DNA from: Prorocentrum cordatum
Lineage: Eukaryota; Sar; Dinophyceae; Prorocentrales; Prorocentraceae
Length of the DNA: 64,000 bases
NCBI GenBank assembly: GCA_963575745.1
Contig: CAUYUJ010019615.1
Span: 534,513 to 598,512 of the forward strand
Direction: 5' to 3'
Shown: piece after piece, positions 50,966 through 63,260 of the stretch
Layout of the letters: each line of letters begins with the position of its first letter
How positions within the stretch are numbered: position 1 is the stretch's first letter
The notes under the pieces: model-generated
The model's input: the letters and a program-made list of their open reading frames with translations, nothing else
Told to the model about the DNA's origin: nothing
The model's database searches: none
Made by a program: the position numbers and the translations under genes

Positions 50966-52539
50966 CCCCCAGGATGCAGAAAGTGCGCGGGAGACGCGCG
51001 CCGTGCGCCGTGATGGCTCCACGACGCGAGGGGAGAGCGTTCTGCTTCGCGCGAGCTCGATGCCAAGGAATGGAGGACGACTTGGCTCCGTCACCGGACC
51101 ACTCCTGTGTGAGCTGACGTAGCAGCCGTGATGCTTCTTGCTGGTCGCGGGCCAGCTCGTGATGCCGACCCGTGCCCACCCCGCCCCGTCTCCAGGGTCT
51201 CTTCCTGTCCCCCCCTCGTGGGCGGCCCCAGACCCTCTCTCTCGCCGCCCAGCACGCCACACGCGGGCGGGTGGGCAGGTCGGCGAGCGCCGCGGGGCCA
51301 GAGGGCGGGCGTCAAGGCGGGGGGGGCTCCGAGGTCACCCCTCGCGGAGCGGCCAGCCCTACGGTCCTGGCGTCGCAGCTCTTTCACCGCGTGTTTTTTT
51401 TATTGAACAATCTTGCGGGCCCGGGGGCCCTCACGGATCGACCCTGCTGGGAATCTGCAGCAGAAAGATGGGTTCCAGGGCTCCGCCGTCTCGGGGATGG
51501 GTGGGCCCGCCCGCCGCCTTGCCAAGGCGATGAGCAGATGTGCCCGCGGGGAGGGTGACCCAGCCGCCGCTCAGCGGGATTGCGCCCGCGGGGTTTGATT
51601 TCCTGGCCGTTTTCACTCAAGGGTGTTGTGCTAGAGGAGCCACGCGTGAGCCTGAAACCGCCAGCGCCGCCCAGGAAGACGTTCACCGCCGGATCGGGCC
51701 TCCCTCTTTCTTGTTCGCTCCGCGGCCACTTCTCGTCCTCGTACACTTGTGCAGATGCAGTTCGCTACCGCACAGCCGGTCCTATACTCGGTCGCGACGA
51801 CCCTTTGTAGTTGCGGGCCAAAACAACGTGTTCTCCTGAAGGGGGTTGTGTTTACCTCCGGTCGTCGAATGGCAGTGGTGAACTACCATTCCCGTCCTGT
51901 GCGACTCCGTATGTGGGGCAACCCGAGCTCCGCCCTTCTCCTGGGAGTTACAGACTGCTGAGGAGGGCAGCCTGGACCACGTCACGCTCCCAGTCCGCAA
52001 GATGCAAATGCCAAGGCCGTTCTGCCCCCAGAGCCATGGCCGCTGCGCGGATGAGCCATGAACCTGCCAGTAGCAGACGTCTATCGGTCTCGTAAGCCAC
52101 GTTCAAACCTCTTTCCGACGACGACGGCGCTCCGTCGGCGACGACAACGTAGCTCATGGGGGCGATGCCACAGCAAGTCGTCGTCGTCGTCTCCACTGCA
52201 GCGGCGGACGATATTTCACAGGCTGGTCTCGTCAGGATCGTTGCCAGACGGAGCGGCTCGCGTTCTGCCATGCGTTCGTTTAGGCATGGCACTTTCAGGA
52301 GCGGGCGTCGTCTCAATGCAGTGTCCGTCGCTCTTGTGCAAGCATGCGGTGTTTGCGCGGGTGGCAGGACAGGTCTGGATGTCATTGCAGTTGCGGGTGT
52401 CTTGCCGAGGGTACCTCGCACCCCCATCTTCGTGCCGGCCTTGGCCAACGCTGAGCGACCGTTGCGACCTGGATGCCCGAGTGCCGTGCGTCCCTCTTTT
52501 AGAGCCTTCTGGTTTGGCCTTTGGCTGCTCCGCCATTCT

Positions 52540-52590
52540 CTCTCTCTCTCTCTCTCGGAGGAGGAGGAGGAGGAGGAGGAGGAGGAGGTT
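52540..52590 (+). repeat. TC tract followed by GGA tract
   Basis: (TC)n run directly followed by (GGA)n. Confidence 0.9.
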
Positions 52591-52774
52591 GAGGACCAGC
52601 CTAAACCCAAGAGGCATCAACGATGTTAGAATAAACCCTTCCTCCAAGCTCCAGCTTCATATAACTCTACAACGGTTTATCCTTACTGAGGGAATAGCCT
52701 CATCGGAACACAACTATTTAAAGACCCTGACGCATGCCAAAACTTTGTTCTCGGGATTCCAACGTCACGTCACG

Positions 52775-54603
52775 TCACAGAGAGACACACAGAGAGACAC
52801 ACAGAGAGACGCACAGAGAGACACACAGAGAGGCACAGAGAGAGAGAGACACACAGATACACACACAGAGAGACACAGAGAGAGACACTGAGAGACAGAG
52901 AGAGAGAGACGCAGAGGGAGACGCAGAGAGACACAGAGAGAGAGACACAGAGGGACACACAGAGAGACACAGAGAGAGAGAGAGAGAGACACAGAGAGAG
53001 ACACAGAGAGACACACAGAGAGGCACACAGAGAAGGACACAGAGAGGGACACAGAGAGAGACACAAAGAGCGACACAGTGGGAGACACAGAGAGAGACAC
53101 TGAGAGAGACACAGAGAGAGACACAGAGATAAACACAGAGAGAGACACAGAGAGAGACACAGAGAGAGACACAGAGAGAGAGACACAGAGAGAGACACAC
53201 AGAGAGACACACAGAGAGAGACACAGAGAGAGACACACAGAGAGACGCACAGAGAGACACACAGAGAGACACACAGAGAGGCACAGAGAGAGACATAGAC
53301 AGAGAAACAGAGAGAGACACAGAGAGAGACACAGAGACAGACACACAGAGAGACACAAAGAGAGACACACAGAGAGGCACACAGGGAGACAGAGAGAGAC
53401 ACACAGAGAGACTGAGAGAGACACAGAGAAAAACACGGAGGGAGACAGAGAGAGACACAGAGAGAGACACAGAGAGAGACACAGAGAGACACACAGAGAG
53501 ACACACAGCAAGAGACACACAGAGAGACACAGAGAGAGACACACAGAGAGACACACAGAGAGACACACAGAGAGACACACAGAGAGACACACAGAGAGAC
53601 ACACAGCGAGACACACAGAGAGACATACAGAGAGACACACAGAGAGACACACAGAGAGACACACACACACACAGAGACACACAGAGAGACACACAGCGAG
53701 GCACACAGAGAGACACACAGAGAGGCACACAGAGAGACACACAGAGAGACACACAGGGAGACACACAGAGAGACACACAGACAGAGAGAGACACACAGAG
53801 AGACACACAGAGAGACACACAGAGAGGCACAGAGAGACACACAGAGAGACACACAGCGAGACACACAGAGAGACACTGGCAGAGAGACACTGGCAGAGAG
53901 ACACAGGCAGAGAGACACAGGCAGAGAGACACACAGAGAAACACAACGAGAGAGCCACAGAGAGACACACAGCGAGAGACACACAGAGAGAAACACAGAG
54001 AGGCACTCAGAGCGACACACAGAGAGACACACAGAGAGACACACAAAGAAGGAGACAGAGAGGGACACAGAGAGACGCCCAGAGAGACACACAGAGAGGC
54101 ACACAGAGAGGCACACAGAGAGACACACAGAGAGACACAGAGAGGCACACAGAGAGGACCACAGAGAGACACACTGAGAGACACACAGAGAGACACACAG
54201 AGAGACACACAGAGAGACACACAGAGAGGCACACAGAGAGACACACAGAGAGACACACAGAGAGACACACAGAGAGGCACACAGAGAGACACACTGAGAG
54301 ACACACAGAGAGACACACAGAGAGGACCACAGAGAGACACACTGAGAGACACACAGAGAGACACACAGAGAGACACACAGAGAGACACACAGAGAGACAC
54401 ACAGAGAGACACACAGAGAGGCACACAGCGAGAGACACACAGAGAGACACACAGACGCAGAGAGAGACACACAGAGAGACACACAGAGGGACACACAGAG
54501 AGACACAGACAGAGACACACAGAGAGAAACACAGAGAGACACACAGAGAGACACAGGCAGAGAGACACACAGAGAGACACACAGAGAGACACAGAGAGAC
54601 ACA
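52775..54603 (+). repeat. CACAGAGAGA microsatellite/satellite, 1.8 kb
   Basis: Tandem 10-12-bp units of ACACAGAGAG(AC) with scattered variants (GCAC, GGCAG, GACC). Stops are absent from long stretches on the minus strand (Cys/Val/Ser/Leu repeats) and plus strand (Arg/His/Thr/Glu repeats). This is periodicity, not coding. Confidence 0.97.
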
Positions 54604-55455
54604 CGCGCACACCCGCACACCCGCACACCCGCACACCCGCACACCCGCACACCCGCACGCCCGCACACCTGCACACACGCACAGGGAGGCACACCCGCAC
54701 ACCCGCACACCCGCACACCCGCACACCCGCACACCCGCACACGCGCACACGCGCACAATCCCACAACCGCAGACCCGCAGACCCGCACACCCGCACAACC
54801 GCACACCCGCAGACCCGCACACCCGCACACCCGCACACCCGCACACCCGCACACCCGCAGACCCGCAGACCCGCACACCCGCAGACCCGCACACACGCAC
54901 ACCCGCACACCCGCACACCCGCACACCCACCCGCACACCGCACACACGCACACCCGCAACCCGCACACACGCACACCCGCACACACGCACACCCGCACAC
55001 CCGCGCACACACGCACACACGCACACACGCGCACCCGCACACACGCACACACGCACACACGCACACACGCACACCCGCACACCACGCGCACACCGCACAC
55101 ACGCACACACGCACACACGCACACACGCGCACACACGCACACACGCACACACGCACACACGCACACACGCACACACGCACACACGCACACCCGCACACCC
55201 GCACACCCGCACACCCGCACACCCGCACACCCGCACACCCGCACACACGCACACCCGCACACCCGCACACCCGCACGCACACACGCACGCACACACGCAC
55301 ACACGCACACACGCACACACGCACACACGCACACACGCACACCCGCACACACGCACACACGCACACGCACACCCGCACACACGCACACACGCACCCACAC
55401 ACACACACACACGTACACACCCACCCACACACACCCACACACACATACACACTTC
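54604..55455 (+). repeat. CGCACACC microsatellite, 0.85 kb
   Basis: Eight-bp CGCACACC or CGCACACA units. CGCAGACC variants cluster at 54765-54895 and ACACACGC variants dominate after 54955. Confidence 0.97.
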
Positions 55456-56129
55456 CGGCCGCGCGACACCGCGCGCAGCGACAGGGCGTAGGTAAGGCAC
55501 ATACGCACGCGCGCATGCACACACGCATGTACGCACACTTTTTGCGTCGGCGGCTTGGCAGAGGGTGACTGCTCCGGCGGATGGGCAACAGGAGACACGC
55601 TGTACGCAATTTAAGGCAGCCATGCACGGAGGAGGAGGAGGAGGAGCCCCAGCGCGACAGGAGGAGAAGAGGCCGGGCCCACTCAGAGTCGCCGACTGTG
55701 GCACGGGGAGCGTCGAGGAGGGAAACCAGCGCCGGCACTGAGCTGCACTGAGCTGCACTGAGCTGCAGCTGGGGGCGAATGCAGCCCATCGGCTGGGCGG
55801 CAGTAGGGGGAGGAACGCAAGCAAAACAGAGACTCGACCCGGCGAACCAGTGGGTGTGGTCCAGCGTTCGAATACCAAGGCGGGAGAACGCCGAGACCAA
55901 GAGGGCCTACGAGGCGCAGGTCGTGGGGCGGGCGAAGACGGCCCAGCGACGCGCAACGGCGCTGCGAGCCAAGGCGGGAAGAAGCAGGACAGGCCACGTC
56001 AAATGGGGGGAGCGGCGGGCCCAGAAGACGGGCAGGGCGGAAGCCGAGGCCAAGGCCACTGGGGCGCACGCCAACGGCGAGGCAAAGTGCCACCGTAGCG
56101 GCTACGCCCAGAACACCAGAATCGGTGCC

Positions 56130-57725
56130 AGGATCACACACGCACACTCACACACACGCACACACGCACTTTTTGGGGCGTCGCGGCCACGCGCTCAGCG
56201 GCGCGGCGGGCGAAGTACAGGTCGAGCGAGAGCTTCGCACGCACAAACAAACACACGCACACACTTTGCGGTCATAGCGGCGCGGCGACTCGCTAGCTCG
56301 TCGGGCGCTCTTCGCTGGCGCGTCGGGCGCGTGTCAGAGAAGAAACGTGATAAGGAGACGCGGCCGGCCTCTCGCTGGGCAGTGGCTGGGGGCGGCAGGG
56401 CAGGCAGCAAGCGGCGGCCGCGGGGGCGGACACATACGCAAACACACGCGCACACACACACACACACACACACTTACACACTTACACACTTACACACTCA
56501 CACACTTACACACGTACACATGTACACACTTACGCACTTACACACTTACACGCTTACGCTGTCAAAATCACACACTTCCGCACTTTGACAATCTCACATT
56601 TTCACACGTTCGCATTTTCACATTTTCACACTTACACTTTCACATTTACACGCTTGCTGCACACTTACACACTTACGCATCTACACACTTACACACTTGC
56701 ACACGTACACACGTACACACGTACACCCTTACACACATACAACTTACACACGTACACGCGTACATACTTACGCCCTCACACTCTTACACACATACACAAT
56801 CACACATCTACACACTCACACACGCACGCGCGTGCACACTTACACACTTACAAGCTTACACACTTGCACACTTACACACCTTCAACTTACACACTTTCAC
56901 ACCCACATTCTCACACACTCACACATTTACACACTTACACGCTTACACACATACACACATACACACTTACACACTTACGCATTTACACAGCTAGACATTT
57001 ACAACCTTACACACTAACACACTAACGCACTAACGCACTTACACACCTACACACTTGCACACTTGCACATGTACCCACTTACACACTTACACACTTACAC
57101 ATTCACACACGTACACACTTACACACACACACTCTCACACGCCTACACCTTTCACACACTTACGCACTTACGCGTTTACGCACTTACACATCTACACGCT
57201 TACACACTTCCAGTTTTACACATAAACACACGTACGCACTTACACACGCTCACACATCTATACACTTACACCCTTACACATTTACGCACTTACACATTTA
57301 CACACTCACACACTTACATACGTACACACCTACACAATTACACTTTTACACACATATACACGTACACATTTACACACGCACGCGCCTACGCACGTACACA
57401 CCTACACAATTACACACTTACACACTTACCCATTACACACGTACACATTTACACATTTACACTCTTACGCGCTTACACACTCACACCTTTACACGCGTAC
57501 ACACCTACACATTTACACGCTTACACCTTTACGCACTTACGCGCTTAGACACTTCCACACTTACACACTGACACATGTTCACACTTTCACACTTCCACAC
57601 TCTCACACTTTCACATTTCCACACCATCGCACCTTCACACTTTCACACCATCAGTCTTACACAGTACACACTTCCACACTTACACACACACGCACACACA
57701 CACACACCACACAACAAAACACACA
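56130..57725 (+). repeat. CACACTTACA microsatellite
   Basis: Short CA runs around 56130-56270 lead into about 1.3 kb of ACACTTAC-type units (from about 56445) and end in (CA)n at 57680-57740. Between this and the preceding array, 55456-56130 is unique and GC-rich. Confidence 0.95.
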
Positions 57726-58079
57726 CACACACACACGTTTAAGCACATCTTTCGTGGTCCCTCCTCCCGCCTCGCGCCTCCTCTCTCCTCCTTGTCTTCC
57801 TCCCCCGCCCCCTTTCCTCAAAGGACTGCTTGAGCTTGGACTACCACCCGGGCAGCCCAGACACGGCCGTCCAGACTTGGCTCGCGAGTCTGAAGGCCCG
57901 GATTGTGTAAGAAAGCCCAGGGGGATCAAGTGCACGAGGGTCAACATTTTGTTGATGCCCGACGTGTGCTGTTTATTGTTATGTTCTCGCCCTCTTTCTC
58001 CTCCTCCGTTTCCTCCTCCTCCTCCCCTTCATCCTTTTTTTCTCGTCGTTGTATCCCCCTTCCCTTCTCATCGTGCTCC

Positions 58080-58160
58080 TGGTGCCAGAGCTCCTCCTCC
58101 TCCAGCTCGTCGTCGCAGTCGTCGTCGTCGCCGCCGCCGTCGCCGCCTTCGTCGGCTCGT
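58080..58160 (+). repeat. GTC/GCC trinucleotide tract
   Basis: CTCCTC leading into CGTCGTCG and GCCGCC triplets just before the terminal exon. Confidence 0.8.
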
Positions 58161-58181
58161 CATCCTCCTCCTGCTGGGCAG

Positions 58182-58405
58182 AACAGAACTGTGCCGCCAA
58201 GCGTCGCCCAGTCCTCTCAGCGACCTCCGAACGACGCCTGGGCACGATGCCCTCCTGGCATCTTTGGGGGCCGCCCCAGAACAAGGCTGAGGGCGACGCG
58301 CAGGACAAGATAGAGGCCACGCCCCTGTCCGCCATCGAGGAGGACATACTGCGGGTGCTGCGCGAGGAGATGGGCGTCGGCGTGACGCCCACCCTCCAGG
58401 ACTGA
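58182..58405 (+). CDS. Terminal exon of an unrecognised protein
   Basis: A CTCCTCCTGCTGGGCAG acceptor-like stretch precedes an open frame that ends at TGA (58403-58405). The first half (CAAKRRPVLSATSERRLG) has weaker codon character. The second half, AEGDAQDKIEATPLSAIEED and ILRVLREEMGVGVTPTLQD, is GC-ending, helical and acidic, and looks coding beyond doubt. An alternative acceptor is AACAAG just before 58276, which would give a shorter exon. The frame runs into simple repeats upstream, so an intron must lie there. I do not recognise the protein. Confidence 0.55.
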
Positions 58406-59134
58406 CCTTCCCCGAGATCCTGGCGTCGCCTTTTGTCGCAACGGTCGAGCTTGCTTCGTTCTGGGCCCGGGGTCCTCGCGACCAAGACCCCCCGCTCTGG
58501 ACGAGCCGGTCGCGACCGAAATTCGGCCTCCGGTCGCGAATGTCGATCTCCGGTCGCGAATTTCGGCAACGAGGGGGCCGCCGACGCTCTCTTAAGCCCT
58601 CGCTTGGACTCTGGCGCGCCGTCTCCTTCGCTACTGGGATTCGACCCCCCCTGTCGCCACCGAAATCCTAGCGTGGCCGAAGTCATAGACCAACAATGAC
58701 CGGTGGCGGATGTTCTGGGCGGGTCAGTTCAGTTGGAGAAATGAGAAAGAAAATGGGGTCCAGGGGTCCGGTCGTTTTTTTGCGATATTGCCGTTGTCTT
58801 GCGACATCGGATCTCAGGGGTTGCACGATGTTTTGTTTTTGTTCGTGACGTCGTGCTTCTTTGGCGGTCGACTCAAGAGGGGTTGGGGGCCCCAAGAGAA
58901 TCGCGCGGCCCCCCGCCAAAAGATGTGTTTGTGTGATGGTGTTCTAACTACTGCCCTGGTACGGGGGGGCCCTTCACAGCCTGGGTCGTGCGGGGCCCGA
59001 GCTGATCAGTATCGGCGCAAGTCATGTGCCGTCCTGGCCAGGCCATGACGGCGCACGCCAGGCAAGCATGGGCCTGGCCAGAATCTCGGGGGCGAGCCAC
59101 ACATCCGTGTCCGCGGCCTCGCGGGCCGGGCCCC

Positions 59135-59300
59135 TCGTCGTCGTCGTGCTCGTGGTCCTCGTCGTCGTCGTGGTTGTTGTCGTCGTTTTCGTCGCCATCG
59201 TGTTCGTAGTTCTCGTTTCGGTCGTGGTCGTAGTCGTGGTCGTGACCGTCGTCGTCATGGTCGTTGCGGTCGTGGCCGACGTCGTCGTTGAGAACTGACG
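59135..59300 (+). repeat. GTCGTC/GTGGTC trinucleotide tract
   Basis: Degenerate GTC and GTG triplets giving poly-Val on one frame. Confidence 0.88.
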
Positions 59301-59692
59301 ACTTGTGCGGTTTTTTTTGACTTGGCCGCGACCCCGCGAATACGGGACGTTTTTCGCGGATGCCCCGCCTGGAACGCACTTGTGCGCGTTCTCTGCGTGA
59401 TCGCGTCCGGGCATCCAGACCGTGAGTGCGCGGAAACGGATATGTGCGCCGTTCGTGAAAATCGGTGCATTTGCGCAGCTTTCATCTTCCGGAGACTACA
59501 GCCAGGAACTTTGGCATAGCGTTTTGCTTCGCAGGTTCTGGCCCACCGTACCTCGGTCAGGTGCGCGATCCACTTCCCAATCCCCAGGCGTCCATGTCCC
59601 GAGCTTTCCTGTGCCTCCCGCCCCGCGTGCCCTGGCTTCGTTTGGACGTGTGCATGTCTTCTCGGCGGGCCGCAGTTGGGGCCATCTCGGCA

Positions 59693-59752
59693 CAGAAAAC
59701 ACACGCGCACGAAACCGGAAAACACACGGGGAATGGACGTCCGAGCGATGAC
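59693..59752 (+). mobile_element. MITE-like family C, right part
   Basis: CACAGAAAACACACGCGCAC, GAAACCGGAAAA, then CACACGGGGAATGGACGTCC and GAGCGATG match the right half of 6041-6170 in the same order. Confidence 0.65.
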
Positions 59753-59800
59753 GAGTGGCGGAACCTGGACCCTGTGTAAGTTTTCGAATGGAGGGATGGT

Positions 59801-59936
59801 CTACAGAATTGATTTACCAAAATTGATTGCCCCATAGGATCTACGACGAACGCGTTGAAATTTCGCAAATCTACTGGGTTAAGTTATTCCGTCGACTCGG
59901 CGAGAAAATTATTTATGGGGTGGATCAATTCTGTAG
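59801..59936. mobile_element. MITE-like element, family B, copy 2
   Basis: 136 bp, from CTACAGAATTGATTTACC to GGATCAATTCTGTAG, with 13 perfectly inverted terminal bases. Followed by GTCGATCC and TACTCGA as in copy 1 at 12045-12173. Confidence 0.78.
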
Positions 59937-60079
59937 TCGATCCTCTACTCGAAGTTTGAGGGGGGGCGGGGAAGGGCGAGGCTATGCTGCCCCCCCGTGC
60001 CGCCCGAGGATGGCATCCTGAGCGTGCACCTTGTCATGGGGAGGACGGCCCTGGAGATCCTAGACTCCAAGGATTTCAG

Positions 60080-60400
60080 GGAATAGCGAGGAGGAGAAGG
60101 AGGCTGAGGGGGAGGAGGAGGAGGAGGAGGGAGGACGACGACGAGGAGGACGACGAGGAGGACGAAGAGGACGAGGAGGACGAGGACGAGGACGAGGACG
60201 AGGAGGGAGGATCAGGCAGACGAGGAGCGGGAAGATGAGGACTTTCCAATGTACCTTCCCAAACCGACGCTGTCGGGACGCGGGAGGAGGAGGAGGAGGA
60301 GGAGGAGGAGGAGGACGAGGACGAGGAGGAGGGGGAGGAGGACGAAAACGAGAAAGAGGAGGAGAGGGGGAAGGAGGAGGAGGAGGCGGAGGTGTTTGCA
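60080..60400 (+). repeat. GGA/GAC purine-rich tracts
   Basis: Two GGA/GACGAG runs (60080-60210 and 60280-60395) separated by about 70 bp. Within that spacer, ACTTTCCAATGTACCTTCCC then AAACCGACGCTG is non-repetitive but too short to judge. Confidence 0.88.
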
Positions 60401-60859
60401 CATAGCGGTACGACTGGGTGAGATGGGTGTACTTGTTCAGCATGTAACAGATTTGTGACTTAGGAGGTCCAGCGATGCAGGGTGCATGTTAGTTGCGGGC
60501 CGCAAGCGTGCGACTTCAGTAGTGTTACCCCCAGGGAAGAGACTCCTATCATATGGGCCCCGATCATATGTGCACGGTAGCGGAGCCCGTGGTTCGCCCC
60601 ACGGAGTCAAGTGCGCACGGTGAACTCCGCGAAACAGTCGCGTCCCTTCGATGGCCGCGGCGGCAACCGCGACGACCCCGCCGAATCCTGGCACGGCTGG
60701 CCCAGGTTTCAACGTGACGTTTTCCGAGGTCCGAGAGGCGTAGTACAACCGGAGCACGAACCGATTCGCAGAGTTGTGTAATCGCGGCTGCGAGAACGGA
60801 GGGCCAATCGTGGAGGGGCGAAGTTGCTCTTCGGACGCAGCGCTACGGTAGGCACCAGA

Positions 60860-61345
60860 ACATTGGACAACGACGAGGCGTTCACAATGCGTCAGATGAC
60901 CTACAAGATGAATGCCTTCTGGAATTCAGTCATGTCCCGCAACATGTACCGCGAGGAACAGTTCGATGCTTTGAAGGAACATGTCAGGATGGAATCCCAA
61001 GGTCAAGCGAACGCTTCGGAGCATGCTACCAAGATCGCGGAGTCCATACATATTGCTGGAAACACCAGGTCCGGAGAAGGTGGAAGCAAACCCGTGAGCG
61101 AGTACAAGTCTCTTCTGCAGTAAATGACGCTCGCTTTCGGGCGACCGGACCAACTTCAGGGAATGGAGTAAAACGCTTGTAGATGCGATCGCCCAAGTGA
61201 AGCGTGGCTGTCGGGAAGCAATGGGACATCCCAGCAACAGGCTCGAGATCACGGATGGGGCATTCCCATATGACAAAAAGGTCTATATGCTGAAATATTT
61301 GACTGGGAAGGATAACCCTCAGCGAATAAACCGAGGCTCGACATA
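60860..61345 (+). pseudogene. gag-like remnant of the retrotransposon
   Basis: 60863-61123 encodes a helical segment with MRQMTYKMNAFWNSVMSR, REEQFDALKEHV and then KPVSEYKSLLQ before a TAA. After a one-base shift, similar composition continues with VDAIAQVKRG (about 61170-61205) and then DKKVYMLKYLTGKDNPQRIN. The order helical region, S-E-Y-K, then A-x-x-Q-V-K-R-G fits gag of copia-like elements, in my reading. At least two frame changes are needed. Confidence 0.5.
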
Positions 61346-61430
61346 CCAAACGACAAGAAGATTACGTAAACATGGAACATCAGTTGGACGGGGCGGGCAA
61401 AGGGAAACGCAAAGGTACAATGGGCACATG

Positions 61431-61472
61431 CGTTACGCTTGTGGAGGACATGGGTACGTTGCCACAGACTGC
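61431..61472 (+). pseudogene. CCHC zinc knuckle remnant 1
   Basis: Reads RYACGGHGYVATDC. Against C-x2-C-x4-H-x4-C, the first Cys is Arg (CGT for TGT) and the His is Tyr, both explained by single transitions. Zinc binding is lost. Confidence 0.6.
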
Positions 61473-61713
61473 GCCATTGAAGGAGCCACGAAAGGAGAAG
61501 GAGGTGGAATGAGGAAAATGCAAAGTAATCAAGGGCTAGTAAAGGGCGCGGGCAGCAGGATACAGAGGAGGATGCCACAGCGCCATGGTTCACCCGGGGG
61601 GGCCACGTCAATGGAGGCCACAGAGGAGATCCCCCAGGAGTTTACCAAGGGAGCCAGACCCCAATCTAGAAAGGAGGAGGCAAGGGGGGAATTGTGCCAA
61701 TCAGTAAGGGGGG

Positions 61714-61755
61714 GTGTACACATGCGGCGGAAAGGGTCGCATCGCGGCCCGCTGC
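61714..61755 (+). pseudogene. CCHC zinc knuckle remnant 2
   Basis: Reads VYTCGGKGRIAARC. The first Cys is Val and the His is Arg. It lies about 280 bp after the first knuckle. The linker is Lys/Arg/Gly-rich and frameshifted. Confidence 0.6.
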
Positions 61756-62384
61756 CCCAAGAACGCCAAAGAAGTCGCCCAAGGTCGAGGGGGGGGCAAG
61801 AGGCGCGCGAGATCCTGCGCAGGTGTCAGGGCAAGCTCTGCCCGGACCAGGCTGCTACAGCGTCGACGCGGGCGAAGCCATCGACGCGGGTGGAGTTGCC
61901 GGCGAGGCCACCGCGCCAGAGCCAGGTCACGGGGCGCAGGAGTGGAGGACGCAGTGCCAGGAAACAAAGCGGAGTAACAGGGAGGCGAGGTTCGGGAACA
62001 AGAGGAGGTACGTACCACGCGAAGGAAGCATCAACTGCGACCGCAGAACCTATCTGGGCAACCGAATCACAGAGTGCATCAAGACGCAGGGAGGCAGGGT
62101 GAAAAAGTTCGCCGGACTGCAGCTGGTGGAGATAATGGGGCCGGACGCGGAAGTAATTGGCGCGTTGGCGAGGGGCCGGGGGGCGGCGTGGAAACGATGG
62201 TTGCCCGCGGACCCCTGAGCGCGCCACGCGATTGCGCCTCCGAGCGTTGGGCGCCGCGCTCCCGCTGGGCCCGCGGAGGCTTGCAGGGGCGGCGCGCGCT
62301 GCAACGCGGCGAGTCTTACCAGGAGCCATGGGCGATGAGTTATTGGGGGGAACAGAAAAGGAATCCGCGGTAAGCACGCCCATC

Positions 62385-62430
62385 CAAGTGGTCGACGCTG
62401 GAACAGGCGCTCGGGTCTGCGCGCGAAATA
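62385..62430 (+). pseudogene. Retroviral-type aspartic protease active-site remnant
   Basis: QVVDAGTGARVCAR. The D-A-G triplet stands where D-S/T-G is expected, so the catalytic Asp codon (GAC at 62394-62396) remains but its neighbour is changed. Position between the knuckles and integrase supports the call. Confidence 0.45.
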
Positions 62431-62799
62431 TGAGAAGCAGCAAATCGCATTGTGTTAGACCAAGACAACGATGGGCGATTCTAGAGTTACCTTGATGATG
62501 GCGTCGCTGGACAGAAGGCGGCGATGCAGGATAAAGATGGCAACTGACCGTTCGCCACCCAGGGGCCCAGGCCCCGAAAGAAGCGCGGCAGGTGAGGGGG
62601 GGGCGCGAAAAAGTCGAGGAAGTGAGCGATGAGAGATGCGAGGGTTTTCCCGGGCAGGGAAATCCCATGGCGGGCCGATTCAGCCCGCGAGCCCTAGTCT
62701 ATGTCCAATCGTAAGAAAAGCGTCGCGGAGGGCGTTTCTCTCGGCGGGGAGGCCGAGGCCCCCGAAAGGATCGCGCGTGAGCTCAGGCCGCGCGAAGTA

Positions 62800-63225
62800 G
62801 AAGTTGAGTCGCGCAATAGAACTCGCCCCACCGAGGCCGGTGTTCCCAGTGCGTCAGAGGAAAAGTCAGCATGAGAGCCCACGACAAGATGTCAAGGTTG
62901 AGAGAACAAGATGCGTCGGTGATCTCAGTCGACTACGCGCGGTCATGCAGAAAGAGAGAAAAGACGGTGAGGATGGTGGGCGACGGGGGCCCAATCATCT
63001 TCATGCACTACAGGGGCGCAGAGCTGACGTGGCGCCGAGTTGAAGTCGCAGAGGGCGCGGATCCGTCCTCTGCCCAGGTATTTTCGCGATGCGATATCAC
63101 GCGCCGGCCGCCAGAGAGCGATCCTCAGAAGTGACGGGGGCGTATCAGTTATGCGGCGCTCAGGGGTGCTGTTAAGGCCTCGCGCGACCTCGGCATGGGA
63201 GCGGTCGTTAGGCCGTCCGGAGGCC
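62800..63225 (+). pseudogene. Pre-integrase and integrase core remnants
   Basis: One frame gives CSQCVRGK (about 62838-62861), reminiscent of the HHCC region before integrase. Another gives DASVISVDYARS, where the Asp in SVDY would be the first catalytic Asp. Later, ASRDLGMGAVVRPSGGPHA (63176 onward) corresponds to the segment that normally carries the second Asp, but a Gly stands there. Frames change several times, so the protein is dead. Confidence 0.5.
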
Positions 63226-63260
63226 CCCATGCCAATGGCGAAGGCGACAGGGCAACCAGA

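Larger units (their letters stand above)
49396..58181. other. Interval without a supported gene
   Basis: Dispersed-family copies at 49438-49565 and 50175-50335 (forward) and 50860-50965 (reverse), a GGA tract (52558-52590) and nearly 5 kb of CA-based microsatellite (52775-57725). Unique sequence at 51.6-52.5 kb is open on both strands but has no recognisable domain. Frames of around 1000 codons in the microsatellite are artefacts of its periodicity. Confidence 0.65.
58406..60823. other. Interval without a supported gene
   Basis: Short direct repeats of CTCCGGTCGCGAAT (58515-58570), a GTC tract, a family C fragment, a family B element and GGA tracts. No supported gene. Confidence 0.6.
60824..63260 (+). 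mobile_element. Decayed Ty1/copia-like retrotransposon
   Basis: Pieces of one polyprotein occur in the correct order but in changing frames: gag-like (60860-61345), two zinc knuckles (61431-61472, 61714-61755), protease-like (62385-62430), an H/C-rich pre-integrase region (about 62800-62880) and integrase-like (62915-63225). Integrase following protease, with no reverse transcriptase between them, is the copia order. Any reverse transcriptase would lie past 63.3 kb or beyond the window end, and I do not see it. Many stops and frameshifts make this a dead copy. Terminal repeats were not found. Confidence 0.6.

Noticed and set aside
51948-52610. Minus-strand frame of 220 codons, including SYVVVADGAPSSSERGLNVA.
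   Set aside because: Codon third positions are not GC-biased as in the convincing exons, the opposite strand is also open, and no domain or splice site is visible.
52770-55900. Open frames of up to about 1000 codons on both strands.
   Set aside because: Produced by stop-free 8-12-bp repeat units; Cys/Val/Ser or Arg/His/Thr repeats without any domain or splice context.
55840-55905. GTTCGAATACC resembling a tRNA T-loop.
   Set aside because: Flanking bases do not pair as a T stem and no anticodon or acceptor stem can be drawn.
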